Shown here: positions 7,202 to 16,293 of the stretch, piece by piece | How positions within the stretch are numbered: position 1 is the stretch's first letter | How the letters are laid out: every line of letters begins with the position of its first letter | Origin: Hellea sp. | Lineage (GTDB): Bacteria > Pseudomonadota > Alphaproteobacteria > Caulobacterales > Maricaulaceae | Assembly (NCBI GenBank): GCA_020631215.1 | Contig: JAHDHS010000010.1 | Span: 1-64,000 of the forward strand | Direction: 5' to 3' | Length of the DNA: 64,000 nucleotides | The notes under the pieces: generated by a model | What the model was told of the DNA's origin: nothing | What the model saw: the letters and a program-made list of their open reading frames with translations, nothing else | Database searches by the model: none | Position numbers and translations under genes: made by a program

Positions 7202-10090
7202 TTAGCGCTTTTTATAATTTACGTTTACGGGTGAAACGGCTTGTTCGTTTTGATCCAGTATACATTTACCGGAACGGTAATTGCCGACACTTCGAATGAC
7301 TTCGCCCGCCTCTGGCTCGACACGCACGCCTTTAACCAAGCTATTCAAGACCCGCGTGACCAGCCCGTCCAATCGCGTGACGATATAGCAATCCACCGTG
7401 GGTTCGGCATGCGGGTTTCCGATACCGCTGTCATCCGTCAAAAACAGATATCGCCCTCCAGTAATTTGCGCCATGGACCGCATCAGAAACTCGGCTGTTT
7501 TATCCACGCCGCTGGCCGCAACAGGCACAATATGAACACCTCTTGTCCGTGACAGCAAGCCGGCTTCCCAGGTGTCACTGATATAGCGGTTATGCGGCGG
7601 CGCATCAGCCACCAGCAAGTTCACCTTCAACGCATCATCACGCCACGCCATTTTCAAACCGGCATTCATGGCCTTATGCATGGCTTCAGGCATATCGCCG
7701 CCACCATGCGCGTTTTGCTTATCAAGCGATGATTTGAATGCATCAATATCGCCTGTGAAAGGTACTTCCCGCACGACATATGCATCACCCTCATCGCGAT
7801 AGACAATCAGCCCTGTTCGGATATCGATCCCCGGATTGGCATCCTCAACGCGCCTTAGAATGGCTTTCAGTTCTGATTGCAAATATCGCATCTCATCCGC
7901 CATTGAACCTGTCGCATCAATGGTCAGAAGAAGGTCCATTTTCTCGAAAGCCTGGCTATCCGTTTGAAGATTGACAACAAGATCCCCGCCATTGCTAATC
8001 TGCGACTGGGTCAGCGTTTTCGTCACCGAATTCGCTCCATCAACAGAGACTTTGACACTCACCCCTGCTTTTAAGCCATCAAAATAAGGATAAAGATAGG
8101 CCATGCCATCCGCGCCCGTCCGAAGCGGGAACATGCGTTTTCCACCTGGCGTTTCCAGGGTGATATCTGCCATCGGCACAGCTTTGCCAGCTCGGTCGAG
8201 AATACGAATATCGATACGCCGATCAGCATCCACATAAGGCAAACCTCTCTGACCAAGCGGGCCTTGCAGAACCTTATCTAAATAAACTTTATAGAGATCA
8301 GGATTAAGAACGTCATCATAATCACCCGCCGTAAGCTGACCAGCTTGCGGTTGAGGTTTGGGCTTGGGTTCGGGCGGCACTACAGGACTTTCAATGCGTT
8401 CAATGGAACCGTCTGGCATTACAATCACCATTTCCACGCTTTTCGGCTGAACGACAATCGTTTCCATGACGGTTTCATAGACAGGCGGCGGCGTAACAAT
8501 TTCAGTATAAGCTTCCTGAATAACGATCGTCTCGACCACATCTTCATACGTGCCGTCCGCTTTTTGAATTCGGAAAGTGACGTCTTTTGTAATGGCCGGG
8601 ATGACACGTTCCGTTGTACTGGCCGGGGTTTTGACAACGCGGCGGGGAACCTGTTTTGTTACGGCGGGCACTGCCCGTTCAACCAGCCGAGCGCCTTCGG
8701 GCAAGGTGAATGAACGCTTCCCATCAGATGTCACAGACGCATCGCGGCTGCGCTCAAAAGCCGGAGACGGAGGGGGCGGCGCGATTGGTGCAGAGGCAAT
8801 TTTTCTGGCAGAGCCTTTGCGTTTACTCGCGGTCACGACGATTTCGTCTGCCATCACAGGCGACGGCGCAATCACATCGCTATGACTAGCTATCTCTTCG
8901 GAAAAATATGCTGCGCCACTGTCGACCACACCAAGTTTATTTCTCAATTCACCGACTGAAGTAATCCCGCTCGATGCCCCCTCGCTTGGTTTGGGAGAGG
9001 CGACAATCTCTGACGCAATCACCTTGGTGGAACCGTCAGGCTGGAGTTCGATTGTCTCGCGCACCGTTTCAAAGACGGGCGGTACAGTCACCAATTCCGT
9101 GCTGGCTTCCTGAACAATCACGGTTTCCTGATAGGTTTCATATTCCGCCGGGGTGGTTACATATTCCACAGACTCAGGCTGAACAACCACAAGCTCAGAA
9201 ATGGTTTCAAACGTGCCATCCGCTTTCTCTACCCTGCGCGTTTCCGTTTTTGTAACCGGCGGAATTCGGCGCTCAACCGTTCTGGCTGGTGTTTTGATAC
9301 GGCGGCGTGTTTCAACTCTGGGTATTGCTGGAACAACTCTTTCCACTGTTTGGCCGGGCGTTTTTATGATCCGCCGTTCGATTGTCACCACATTGGAAGG
9401 AGTGGCAGTCTCTGGCGTCACTACTGCAATGTCTGCCGTGGGCGGCTCGGTGACGGAGGCATCGGTCTTACCCTCGCCATCTGCGGTCTTAACCGAAGGC
9501 GTTTCCAAAACAGGCGCAGATATCTCAGGATCGGAAATGACGGGCTCTTTTGGGGTTGCATCCACCTTTGGCACGACAATATCCGTTTTCGGCTCTGGCG
9601 TGATGACGGGTTCAATTGTCACTGGATCAGAAATCGCCGGATTAGAGATAACAGGCTCAGAAGTTTTCGGCTCGGTTATTGGCACGTTCACCGGGGCAAT
9701 GGGTTCAAGCGGATCGACACTGTAATCATGATTTGGCAGGATGATCACAGCCGCGATCAGGGCCGCCATACAGCTGCCGCCCATCATGGCGGCTCTTGGC
9801 GATAAGTTGAAAAAATTATTGAGTTTAGACATCATCAGGCTCCCAAAGGTCTGCACGCGGGCCGCGTGCGTGGTATGACCTGTAGGACGCGGCGCGCCCG
9901 CCAATCCTTGGGAGGTGTCTGATTTTTTTTGCGTGGCCGCCTGGGACGCGCTCTCTGATGAAGCCGCTGTCTCGGCGATAAATTCGCTGTCAAAGGCCGC
10001 CATCGCCGCCGCCATTCCGCGCGTGCGCGCGGCCTTGGAAGGTTTCAGGCCTTGCATCTCTGCGGCCAGCTTATCTGTGTCATCTGTCAT
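7202..10090 (-). CDS. Membrane-anchored VWA protein with repeat stalk, probable fused anti-sigma factor
   Basis: A 962-residue protein. Residues 1-98 are cytoplasmic and helical, then one membrane segment (about 100-118). A long Pro/Glu/Val-rich outer region carries two copies of a roughly 110-residue unit (about 240-355 and 470-580) built on VERxIPxxTK, KADGTxE and PPVYETVxET. A C-terminal VWA domain (about 720-890) has a metal-site motif DATGS with downstream Asp residues. The start overlaps the stop of the ECF sigma gene by ATGA, so it is translated with it. The cytoplasmic part sits where an anti-sigma factor would be. That role is inferred from context; the outer region would be the sensor. 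The stalk repeats are directly visible. Confidence 0.85.
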   Translation of the reverse strand: MTDDTDKLAAEMQGLKPSKAARTRGMAAAMAAFDSEFIAETAASSESASQAATQKKSDTSQGLAGAPRPTGHTTHAARVQTFGSLMMSKLNNFFNLSPRAAMMGGSCMAALIAAVIILPNHDYSVDPLEPIAPVNVPITEPKTSEPVISNPAISDPVTIEPVITPEPKTDIVVPKVDATPKEPVISDPEISAPVLETPSVKTADGEGKTDASVTEPPTADIAVVTPETATPSNVVTIERRIIKTPGQTVERVVPAIPRVETRRRIKTPARTVERRIPPVTKTETRRVEKADGTFETISELVVVQPESVEYVTTPAEYETYQETVIVQEASTELVTVPPVFETVRETIELQPDGSTKVIASEIVASPKPSEGASSGITSVGELRNKLGVVDSGAAYFSEEIASHSDVIAPSPVMADEIVVTASKRKGSARKIASAPIAPPPPSPAFERSRDASVTSDGKRSFTLPEGARLVERAVPAVTKQVPRRVVKTPASTTERVIPAITKDVTFRIQKADGTYEDVVETIVIQEAYTEIVTPPPVYETVMETIVVQPKSVEMVIVMPDGSIERIESPVVPPEPKPKPQPQAGQLTAGDYDDVLNPDLYKVYLDKVLQGPLGQRGLPYVDADRRIDIRILDRAGKAVPMADITLETPGGKRMFPLRTGADGMAYLYPYFDGLKAGVSVKVSVDGANSVTKTLTQSQISNGGDLVVNLQTDSQAFEKMDLLLTIDATGSMADEMRYLQSELKAILRRVEDANPGIDIRTGLIVYRDEGDAYVVREVPFTGDIDAFKSSLDKQNAHGGGDMPEAMHKAMNAGLKMAWRDDALKVNLLVADAPPHNRYISDTWEAGLLSRTRGVHIVPVAASGVDKTAEFLMRSMAQITGGRYLFLTDDSGIGNPHAEPTVDCYIVTRLDGLVTRVLNSLVKGVRVEPEAGEVIRSVGNYRSGKCILDQNEQAVSPVNVNYKKR

Positions 10091-10650
10091 GCCAGCGCCT
10101 CCTGTCCAAATCCGTTATCATTTGAGGCCAATGTCTTTAAAAGCCGCCTGATCTCGCTCATGCGCCAGGCCACTGTGCCTTCCGCCACGCCCAGAATTTC
10201 CGCAGCTTCGGCGAAGTTCAGTTGCTCGCCCAGCGTCAAAGCTGCCGTCGCACGTAAATCCTCCGATAAGGTATCCAGGGCGGCTTGCAGCCATGACAGC
10301 CGTTTGGCTGTGTCCAGACTGGCCTCACGCGATAAGGCCTCCACCTCGGCATAGCCGGACACCACGCGGGCTTGGGACGCCGACCGGCGCAATGAATCCT
10401 TGGCCGCGTTCAGGGCGATACGGTGCAGCCAGCTGGTGAACTTCGCGTCCCCGCGCCATGAGCGGAGCTTTTTCGGCATGGCCGCCCATATGTCCTGCGT
10501 GACATCTTCGGCTTCGCTTTGATCACGCAAGACGCTGTAGGTGACGCGAAACACCCGGTCATAATGCCGCCCAAGCAACAGCCGAAAGGCGTCCGCATCC
10601 CCCGATGCAGCCCGCGCGGCAAGCTCTTCATCCTGTTCGGTTTCAACCAT
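10087..10650 (-). CDS. ECF-type RNA polymerase sigma factor
   Basis: A 187-residue sigma-70-family factor with only regions 2 and 4. Region 2 (about 20-90) contains YDRVFRVTYSVLRDQSEAEDVTQDIW, and region 4 (about 120-175) contains a helix-turn-helix with LTLGEQLNFAEAAEILGVAEGTVAWRMSEIRR. It directs polymerase to a small stress or envelope regulon. AGGG lies close before the ATG. It overlaps the VWA gene by four bases. ECF factors are normally paired with a membrane anti-sigma factor, and the coupled VWA protein is the only candidate here. Confidence 0.93.
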   Translation of the reverse strand: MVETEQDEELAARAASGDADAFRLLLGRHYDRVFRVTYSVLRDQSEAEDVTQDIWAAMPKKLRSWRGDAKFTSWLHRIALNAAKDSLRRSASQARVVSGYAEVEALSREASLDTAKRLSWLQAALDTLSEDLRATAALTLGEQLNFAEAAEILGVAEGTVAWRMSEIRRLLKTLASNDNGFGQEALA

Positions 10651-10755
10651 CTTACCCTGTAAGACGTATCTGAAACGGCAATCCTTGGAAATATTTTATA
10701 TTTTTTTTGAAAAAACTCAGTGCGCCGGTCTGTGAAAGGTGAAACCGCCGCAGGC

Positions 10756-12612
10756 CTACCTTGCTTTTAACGTGATGCTCTGTGTTTCGGACAGATCGGC
10801 CAGGTATATGTCGCGCCCGCTCTCGCCGCTGCGTTCTATGGGCAGAGAAGTCTCTGTGACCTGAAAGTCACCGTTTAGCTCTATCGTCAGGCCTTGAATG
10901 GGCTTCGGGGCCTCCAGCCGGATTTGATATTCCCCCCGGCCGAGCTTTATGAGATCGACCGAGACGTCATTGCGCGCGGCCCACCAATCCCCAAATTGCC
11001 GCATAGACCCCATCCAGGCATAGGGTTTGACTTCTTCGATGATGGCTTTTTGAAAATCCAGCCGACTATCCACTTCATCCGTATGGATCAGCACCACATA
11101 GACGCCGTTTATCTTGGCGATCTTGCGCGCCACATCAATCGCTTCATCCAGACGGTCTATCATAGGGCCGTCCAGTTCATCTTCGATCGTGATTGGAATT
11201 TCAAACACAGGCGTGAAGGCCTGAAACTCACGGTCATAGCTCAGTTGAAACGGGTAATGGGTCAAAGAGACATTCGCCGTTGAGGAAGAGCTGTATTTAT
11301 AGCCTGTGGCTGCCAAAACCTGCGGCAGCTGGCTCGGATTGCTTAAAAAGCCGGGCCGAAATGACTCCACCTTTTGCCCCGCAGAGAAGTGATCGAGCAG
11401 GAATTTTGATACGCGCAGCTCCCCCATCAAGCTTGCGCCGGTCGTGCGCGTGGCGGTCTCTACAAATGGCCGGTAATCGGGGTAGCTTTCTGTGCCGGTC
11501 CCAATTTCAAAATCCCACATATTATTCGAATGCGCGACGCTGTGGCTGGCGATTTCAGCGCCGTAATATTCGAGCGCCTTAATGATCTCTCCGGCCTGAT
11601 CATCCATAAAAATCTTATCATTAAAGTCCCGGATATATTTGGTTTGAATGAAATAAGTCCCGGAGATATTTTCCTCATTCAGATGTTTTGCATAAGGGAT
11701 GGTATTTCTCAGGCTTTCGGAAAAATCTATGTCATAGCTTAAGATAAAGCTCAGGGATTTTCCGTCAGGCACAGTTCCCAAAGTCGCAATCGGTTTTGAT
11801 TGGGATTGATAGATTTGCTTTAAGAAAATCAGACCTGCATCTAGAACTGGGTGATAATGATTGGCATAATGTTCCGCGATATCAACTTGCCGCCGATTAT
11901 ATCCCTTGGACAAAAGCTGCCCTAAATCGACGCCCAAGGCATAGGCCCGCCCGTCGCCATAATCATTGCGCACGATCGCCGCTTCGCCGTTTTCATAAAG
12001 TGCTAAGGGCGGATTCACAGGATCATTATAACTATTCGTGCCAGGATTAGCGGCTGTATCCGTGGCGCTGCCGATTTTGATACTAGACAGGCCTTTTTCA
12101 CGAAACCCGGCCGTTTCAGAAAAGCCGGGCTGGAAGCTTAAGCCATGTCGGGATTTGCTCTCTGATATCGCCTCAAACCCAAAGACGTCAAACATGCCGC
12201 CGCCCAGAATATTGGTGCCGATGAGCGTACCGCCCTTTTGCGTGAAGGCCCGCAGCGCGCCCAGTTCCTTGACCGTTAAATTGCGTCCGGTCAGCTTCGG
12301 ATAGATCATAACCATTTCATGTGACACCGCCTCATCCACATCCCGGGTCATACGAAAGGGAATACCGATGGTTTTAAGCCCCGTCGCCAAAGCCAGCCAG
12401 TGCGAGTCATCTTCTGTGATCAGGACCGCCAGACGACTTGGCTCGCCCCTATCAAACTGTTCCGTTCCGCCATAGACCGGGTCTTGCAGCGGGGTGGCTG
12501 CGGAAGGTCCTTCAAGCCCTTCATAGATATGTATGCGCTCGGCACATCCCGACAACATGAAGGTGATGATCACAAAAGGCGTAATCAATATATGACGTAG
12601 GTATAAGCCCAT
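10756..12612 (-). CDS. Lipoprotein polysaccharide deacetylase with N-terminal flavodoxin/ThuA-like domain
   Basis: The ORF track begins at a TTG (12660), but the ATG at 12612 gives a clean lipoprotein signal (TFMLSGC) with GGAGGGGG upstream, so I use it (618 residues). Domain order: residues about 35-190 an alpha/beta domain resembling ThuA/glutamine-amidotransferase-like folds, about 240-510 a NodB-type carbohydrate deacetylase, then a beta-rich tail. Deacetylase motifs: SYDIDF for the catalytic and metal Asp, ASHSVAHS for the metal His pair, RPGFL, and IHTDE. It probably removes acetyl groups from the polymer made by the adjacent synthase, in the periplasm. The layout recalls PelA and PgaB in concept but is not either. 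Last gene of the five-gene operon. Confidence 0.85.
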   Translation of the reverse strand: MGLYLRHILITPFVIITFMLSGCAERIHIYEGLEGPSAATPLQDPVYGGTEQFDRGEPSRLAVLITEDDSHWLALATGLKTIGIPFRMTRDVDEAVSHEMVMIYPKLTGRNLTVKELGALRAFTQKGGTLIGTNILGGGMFDVFGFEAISESKSRHGLSFQPGFSETAGFREKGLSSIKIGSATDTAANPGTNSYNDPVNPPLALYENGEAAIVRNDYGDGRAYALGVDLGQLLSKGYNRRQVDIAEHYANHYHPVLDAGLIFLKQIYQSQSKPIATLGTVPDGKSLSFILSYDIDFSESLRNTIPYAKHLNEENISGTYFIQTKYIRDFNDKIFMDDQAGEIIKALEYYGAEIASHSVAHSNNMWDFEIGTGTESYPDYRPFVETATRTTGASLMGELRVSKFLLDHFSAGQKVESFRPGFLSNPSQLPQVLAATGYKYSSSSTANVSLTHYPFQLSYDREFQAFTPVFEIPITIEDELDGPMIDRLDEAIDVARKIAKINGVYVVLIHTDEVDSRLDFQKAIIEEVKPYAWMGSMRQFGDWWAARNDVSVDLIKLGRGEYQIRLEAPKPIQGLTIELNGDFQVTETSLPIERSGESGRDIYLADLSETQSITLKAR

Positions 12613-12649
12613 GATTGTGAAACGCCCCCTCCAGGCAGTTTGGATCAAC

Positions 12650-14104
12650 CTAAGAGTCAACCGAAACCGTAAAGCCCCGGCGGTCCATATTGCCCCATGT
12701 CGGTTTCATGCCACGGAAATGTTGAATAAGACCCCTGATCCGCCAAATCGAACAGAGTTGACGGAAGCCAAAATTTTCTATGATTGCCGTCAAAAGCACT
12801 GACAAAATATCCTGCGGTCGTGAAAACCTTTCAATTTCATCCTGCTCTAAGACCAGCGCCAACACGGATATCAAAACGCCATAGGAAAAAATCAGCATCG
12901 TAATCGCAATAAAGAACCTGACATCCATCCAGCCCAGCAAAACAAAGATGATCATGAGGACATAACCCAGAATTTCGGCAATCGGACTGATCAAATCCGT
13001 CAAAACAAAGGTCGGTAAGGTCACCATGCCTAATCGCCCGTAGCGCGGATTAAAGATCATCTTCTTGTGGCGGCTAAGACATTCCAGCGCGCCCCTCTGC
13101 CAGCGCGTGCGTTGATTAGACAGGAACTTCAGCCCTTCCGGCGCTTCGGTCCAGCAGACCGGCTCGGGCACATATCTGATGGCATAATCTGTATCTGTTT
13201 CCAGCATATGCCGGTGCATTTTTAAAACGAGCTCCATATCCTCGCCGACAGTCGTTGTGTCATAACCCCCGACCTTCACAGCGATATCGCGCCGGAAGAC
13301 TCCAAAGGCTCCGGAAATAATCGCCAGGCTGCCCTTGCGGCTGGCGGCCAGCCGCGCCATCAGAAACGCGCGGATATATTCAACCACTTGCAGCCGCGCC
13401 AGAAATGACTTTGGCAGCTTATATTCAACCACTTGGCCGTTTTTAATCTTGCACCCATTGACAATCCCGACCGTACCGCCGACGGCGATGACATTGTCGG
13501 ATGTCTCCATAAAGGGGCGCACGACTTTTAACAAAGCCGTCGGCTCCAAAAGTGAATCCGCGTCAATCACACAGAACAAAGGCGTTCTAACACAGGTCAA
13601 ACCCGTATTGATGGCATCCGCTTTTTTCCCGTTTTCTTTATCGATGAATAAAAGCGAGGGGTAGATTTCGGATCGGTAAATCTGACGGATTGGTTTATGT
13701 GTGATCGTCGCCGTGTCTCTGACCAAATATGTTTCAACCATGTTAAATTCTTCAACCATGGTCTCGGCTGTGGCGTCGGAAGACCCATCATTGACGACGA
13801 TAATCCGCAGGTCAGGATATTGCAGCGCCATAAGGGCCATGACATTTTCACGAATAGTATTGGCCTCATTATAGGCCGGAACGATGATGGTTATGGGCAA
13901 GACAGAGCGGGACCGCAGAATTTCCCATCCGGCGTGATCATCATCCCGCTGGCTTCGAGCGTTTAGCTCAAGCCACGCATTGGGAAGACACCATGCATAA
14001 ACGACATTTTGAATAAACCCGACAGCCACCACAAAAAGACTGATCCAAAAGACCGCCATGGATAAATTTGGATTGGTCGGAAGATCTGTTAGCCACTCAA
14101 ACAT
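12650..14104 (-). CDS. Processive family-2 glycosyltransferase (exopolysaccharide synthase)
   Basis: A 484-residue inner-membrane synthase. One N-terminal membrane helix (about 15-38) is followed by a GT-A domain with VVNDGSSD near 110, DADS near 190, VGED near 288 and QRTRW near 330. This D, DxD, (T)ED, QxxRW set is diagnostic of processive GT2 enzymes such as PgaC, BcsA and hyaluronan synthase. Membrane helices follow at about 365-430. No PilZ domain is present. It probably polymerises an activated N-acetylhexosamine or hexose and moves the chain across the membrane; the sugar is not readable from sequence. It overlaps the HEAT gene upstream by eight bases. Confidence 0.92.
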   Translation of the reverse strand: MFEWLTDLPTNPNLSMAVFWISLFVVAVGFIQNVVYAWCLPNAWLELNARSQRDDDHAGWEILRSRSVLPITIIVPAYNEANTIRENVMALMALQYPDLRIIVVNDGSSDATAETMVEEFNMVETYLVRDTATITHKPIRQIYRSEIYPSLLFIDKENGKKADAINTGLTCVRTPLFCVIDADSLLEPTALLKVVRPFMETSDNVIAVGGTVGIVNGCKIKNGQVVEYKLPKSFLARLQVVEYIRAFLMARLAASRKGSLAIISGAFGVFRRDIAVKVGGYDTTTVGEDMELVLKMHRHMLETDTDYAIRYVPEPVCWTEAPEGLKFLSNQRTRWQRGALECLSRHKKMIFNPRYGRLGMVTLPTFVLTDLISPIAEILGYVLMIIFVLLGWMDVRFFIAITMLIFSYGVLISVLALVLEQDEIERFSRPQDILSVLLTAIIENFGFRQLCSIWRIRGLIQHFRGMKPTWGNMDRRGFTVSVDS

Positions 14105-15188
14105 AGCCTGACCTCATCTCCAAGGCGACATCAGCGGCGGTCGCGTTTGATTGTCTTAATGTATCGACAAATTGGCGGCCAGACTTACCAGTCATCCAGA
14201 TGGCCCTGAGGGCCCAATACCGCACCCATAATTCGGGGTCCGATGAAAGCTTATAAAGCTCTGACGTTAAATCAGCCCGTCTGTGAGTACAGGCCAGCTT
14301 GGCGGCTTTGATTTTGACGGACATGGCGTCATCTTTCAGCCCCATTCGCAAGGGATCTGCTCCTCCCTGATGGCTGGTCACCTCGGACAAGGATAGCGCC
14401 GCGGCCCTGACCAAATCAGACGGATGATCCATCAAGCCGATTAAATCCAAAGAGGTCTCATGTGGCATAATCTGGATTAAAGCTTCGAGGCAGCCCGCTA
14501 TCACGACATCATTGTTTGACTCTTGAATATGACTCTCCAAAGCGGGCGTGATCCCTGTCCCAAAGCCGGCCAAAATGCCGCCCAGTATTTGAGGGCGATT
14601 GGGGAATGCGTCTGAAAGTGACTCGATGATTTGATTTAAGAAAAAATCTGCTTTGCGCCTGACTAGGCACCTCGCCGCCGTCAAACGTATATATTTATCT
14701 CTGGATTCCAGCTGGGAAAATATGACCTCTAACGAGTCTTGGGTATTTAAATATGATAATGTCTGCACCGCCCGCATACGTACGCCTCTTGTGCCCTCGC
14801 GGCAGCTTTTGATGATATGTGCTTCCAGTTCAGAATTAGAAACCAGCTTTTGCAGGCGTTCATATTTTTTCCCGCGTAGAGTTCGGAAGTAATGCAAGAG
14901 CACCTCTGTGGCCTGTTCGATATGTGATGGAAATTCATCGATGATTTCCGGATCATCCATCAGGGGGTCGTCTTCCCCTGGATCATCAATTGTTTTTGCT
15001 AAGCGTTCAGAGAGGTGAGCCCGAAATTTTTCCGCCTGCACCATGCTTTTGACTTGATATTTGTTACGAAGAACGCGCCGTAAGATAATGAAAAGACAGA
15101 ACAAACATGCCAATATCAAAAAGGTAACAGAGACCGCCCAGAAAAATCCGAGCAGGCTGATTTTAGCGTTTATAAGTAAAACCGACAT
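14097..15188 (-). CDS. Membrane-anchored HEAT-repeat protein of the exopolysaccharide operon
   Basis: A 363-residue protein with one N-terminal membrane helix (about 10-36). A cytoplasmic helical domain follows, whose repeated pattern (RMRAVQTLSYLNTQDSLEVI, IRLTAARCLVRR, VRAAALSLSEV, VKIKAAKLA, VRYWALRAIW) is that of HEAT repeats. Such repeats make protein-binding surfaces. Being coupled on both sides (26-base overlap with the YaiO-like gene, 8-base overlap with the synthase) suggests a scaffold or regulatory partner of the synthase. No enzyme motif is seen. A similar HEAT protein beside a GT2 synthase is, to my memory, seen in other proteobacteria without a defined role. Confidence 0.82.
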   Translation of the reverse strand: MSVLLINAKISLLGFFWAVSVTFLILACLFCLFIILRRVLRNKYQVKSMVQAEKFRAHLSERLAKTIDDPGEDDPLMDDPEIIDEFPSHIEQATEVLLHYFRTLRGKKYERLQKLVSNSELEAHIIKSCREGTRGVRMRAVQTLSYLNTQDSLEVIFSQLESRDKYIRLTAARCLVRRKADFFLNQIIESLSDAFPNRPQILGGILAGFGTGITPALESHIQESNNDVVIAGCLEALIQIMPHETSLDLIGLMDHPSDLVRAAALSLSEVTSHQGGADPLRMGLKDDAMSVKIKAAKLACTHRRADLTSELYKLSSDPELWVRYWALRAIWMTGKSGRQFVDTLRQSNATAADVALEMRSGYV

Positions 15189-16293
15189 TGACGCTGTTTC
15201 GAATATAACTGTTTTCGCGATCGTCTCTGGCCAGATTTACATGCAAATCCAAATTATCACGCACGGCATAAGACACGCCGCCAAATAGGCTTTCTGTCGT
15301 CACGGCGACCCCGTTAATAGCTTCCGGGGCTTTGGCATAGCCAAGATTTACCGATAGCTTGTCTGACGCGGGCACCCGCCCCTGAACCAGCCAGCCAAGC
15401 TGATCTTTTTCATTCCTGGAAACCGTCCCGATTAAACGCCCGGTCAGCACAACGCCATTATCCAAATAGGCCATCACGCCCGGCTGAATATTATGAATAT
15501 CCCCGGAGGCGTAGTCATCATAGCGGTAGGTCACATTCGGATAGAGAACGGTTCCGTTATCCGTCTCGATGGCTCGGCCGACCCGTCCGCCTGCACTGAA
15601 ATCCGGTCTGAATGTGGCATTGGGCGTAGCGCCGACTTCGACGCCCCAATCCCAGCCGCCGCGAACCGCGTCTGAAATACCGCCTTTAATCTCAAGGTCA
15701 GTTTTACCAAACCGCTTATAGCGCTGTACCGAGCCATGATAAGCAAGGTTTTCGGGCGCATATTCAGCGCGTAAAAACTGCTCGTCCCAATCACTTTGCT
15801 TCACCCGTGAGAAATCAGAAAAGCCGACACTGCCATCCAGCCGCCATGTGCGGCGACCATTTGACCGCTTTGCCGCTTTGGCTTTGCGAACATTTTCAAG
15901 GCCGGTTCTGGCGTCCTGATATTGCGGGTAGCGTTTCAGAACCTCCGTATAATGCATTTCGGCTTCCGGCAATTTCCCTTGATAATAGGCCAAATTGCCT
16001 CTTGCGACCTGAATATCCGCATTATTTGGGTAATCTCTGGACAGAGCCATCAACTCAGCATTGGCTTCGTTATACTGACCGCTCCAGGATAAAATACGCG
16101 CTTTTAGAAAACGGTGATCATAACCGGCTTTGGTTTGGGCATCTTCATTGGCTAACAGCGTGAGTGCCTGACTAAAGTTTTTTTGCCCCGCCAATTCCAG
16201 AGCACGCGCATTCGTCTCACTCGCCCAAGATGACGCGCTAAGCGCTACAAGCACCACAAGAGCAAGTATCACCTGCTTGAATGCTGTTATCAT
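15163..16293 (-). CDS. TPR plus YaiO-like outer-membrane beta-barrel, probable polysaccharide exporter
   Basis: A 376-residue exported protein. Signal peptide at residues 1-24 (ending SSWA), then three or so TPR units (about 25-130) such as ALELAGQKNFSQALTLLAN and VARGNLAYYQGKLPEAEMHY. A beta-barrel of the YaiO type follows from about 140 to the end (VNVGFTYKR). TPR-plus-barrel proteins (PgaA, BcsC, PelB, AlgK/AlgE) form the outer-membrane exit of synthase-dependent polysaccharide systems. This one is much shorter. Its ATG overlaps the regulator's stop (TAATG), so it is translationally coupled. Confidence 0.85.
   Translation of the reverse strand: MITAFKQVILALVVLVALSASSWASETNARALELAGQKNFSQALTLLANEDAQTKAGYDHRFLKARILSWSGQYNEANAELMALSRDYPNNADIQVARGNLAYYQGKLPEAEMHYTEVLKRYPQYQDARTGLENVRKAKAAKRSNGRRTWRLDGSVGFSDFSRVKQSDWDEQFLRAEYAPENLAYHGSVQRYKRFGKTDLEIKGGISDAVRGGWDWGVEVGATPNATFRPDFSAGGRVGRAIETDNGTVLYPNVTYRYDDYASGDIHNIQPGVMAYLDNGVVLTGRLIGTVSRNEKDQLGWLVQGRVPASDKLSVNLGYAKAPEAINGVAVTTESLFGGVSYAVRDNLDLHVNLARDDRENSYIRNSVNVGFTYKR

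Noticed and set aside
9201-9725. 174-residue plus-strand ORF rich in Ser, Thr and Gly
   Set aside because: It is the antisense shadow of the repetitive Pro/Glu/Val stalk of the VWA gene and has no ribosome site or family feature.
10651-10755. Possible ECF-type autoregulated promoter (CGTCTTA) before the sigma gene
   Set aside because: The putative -10 lies only about ten bases from the ATG and overlaps the ribosome-site region, with no convincing -35.
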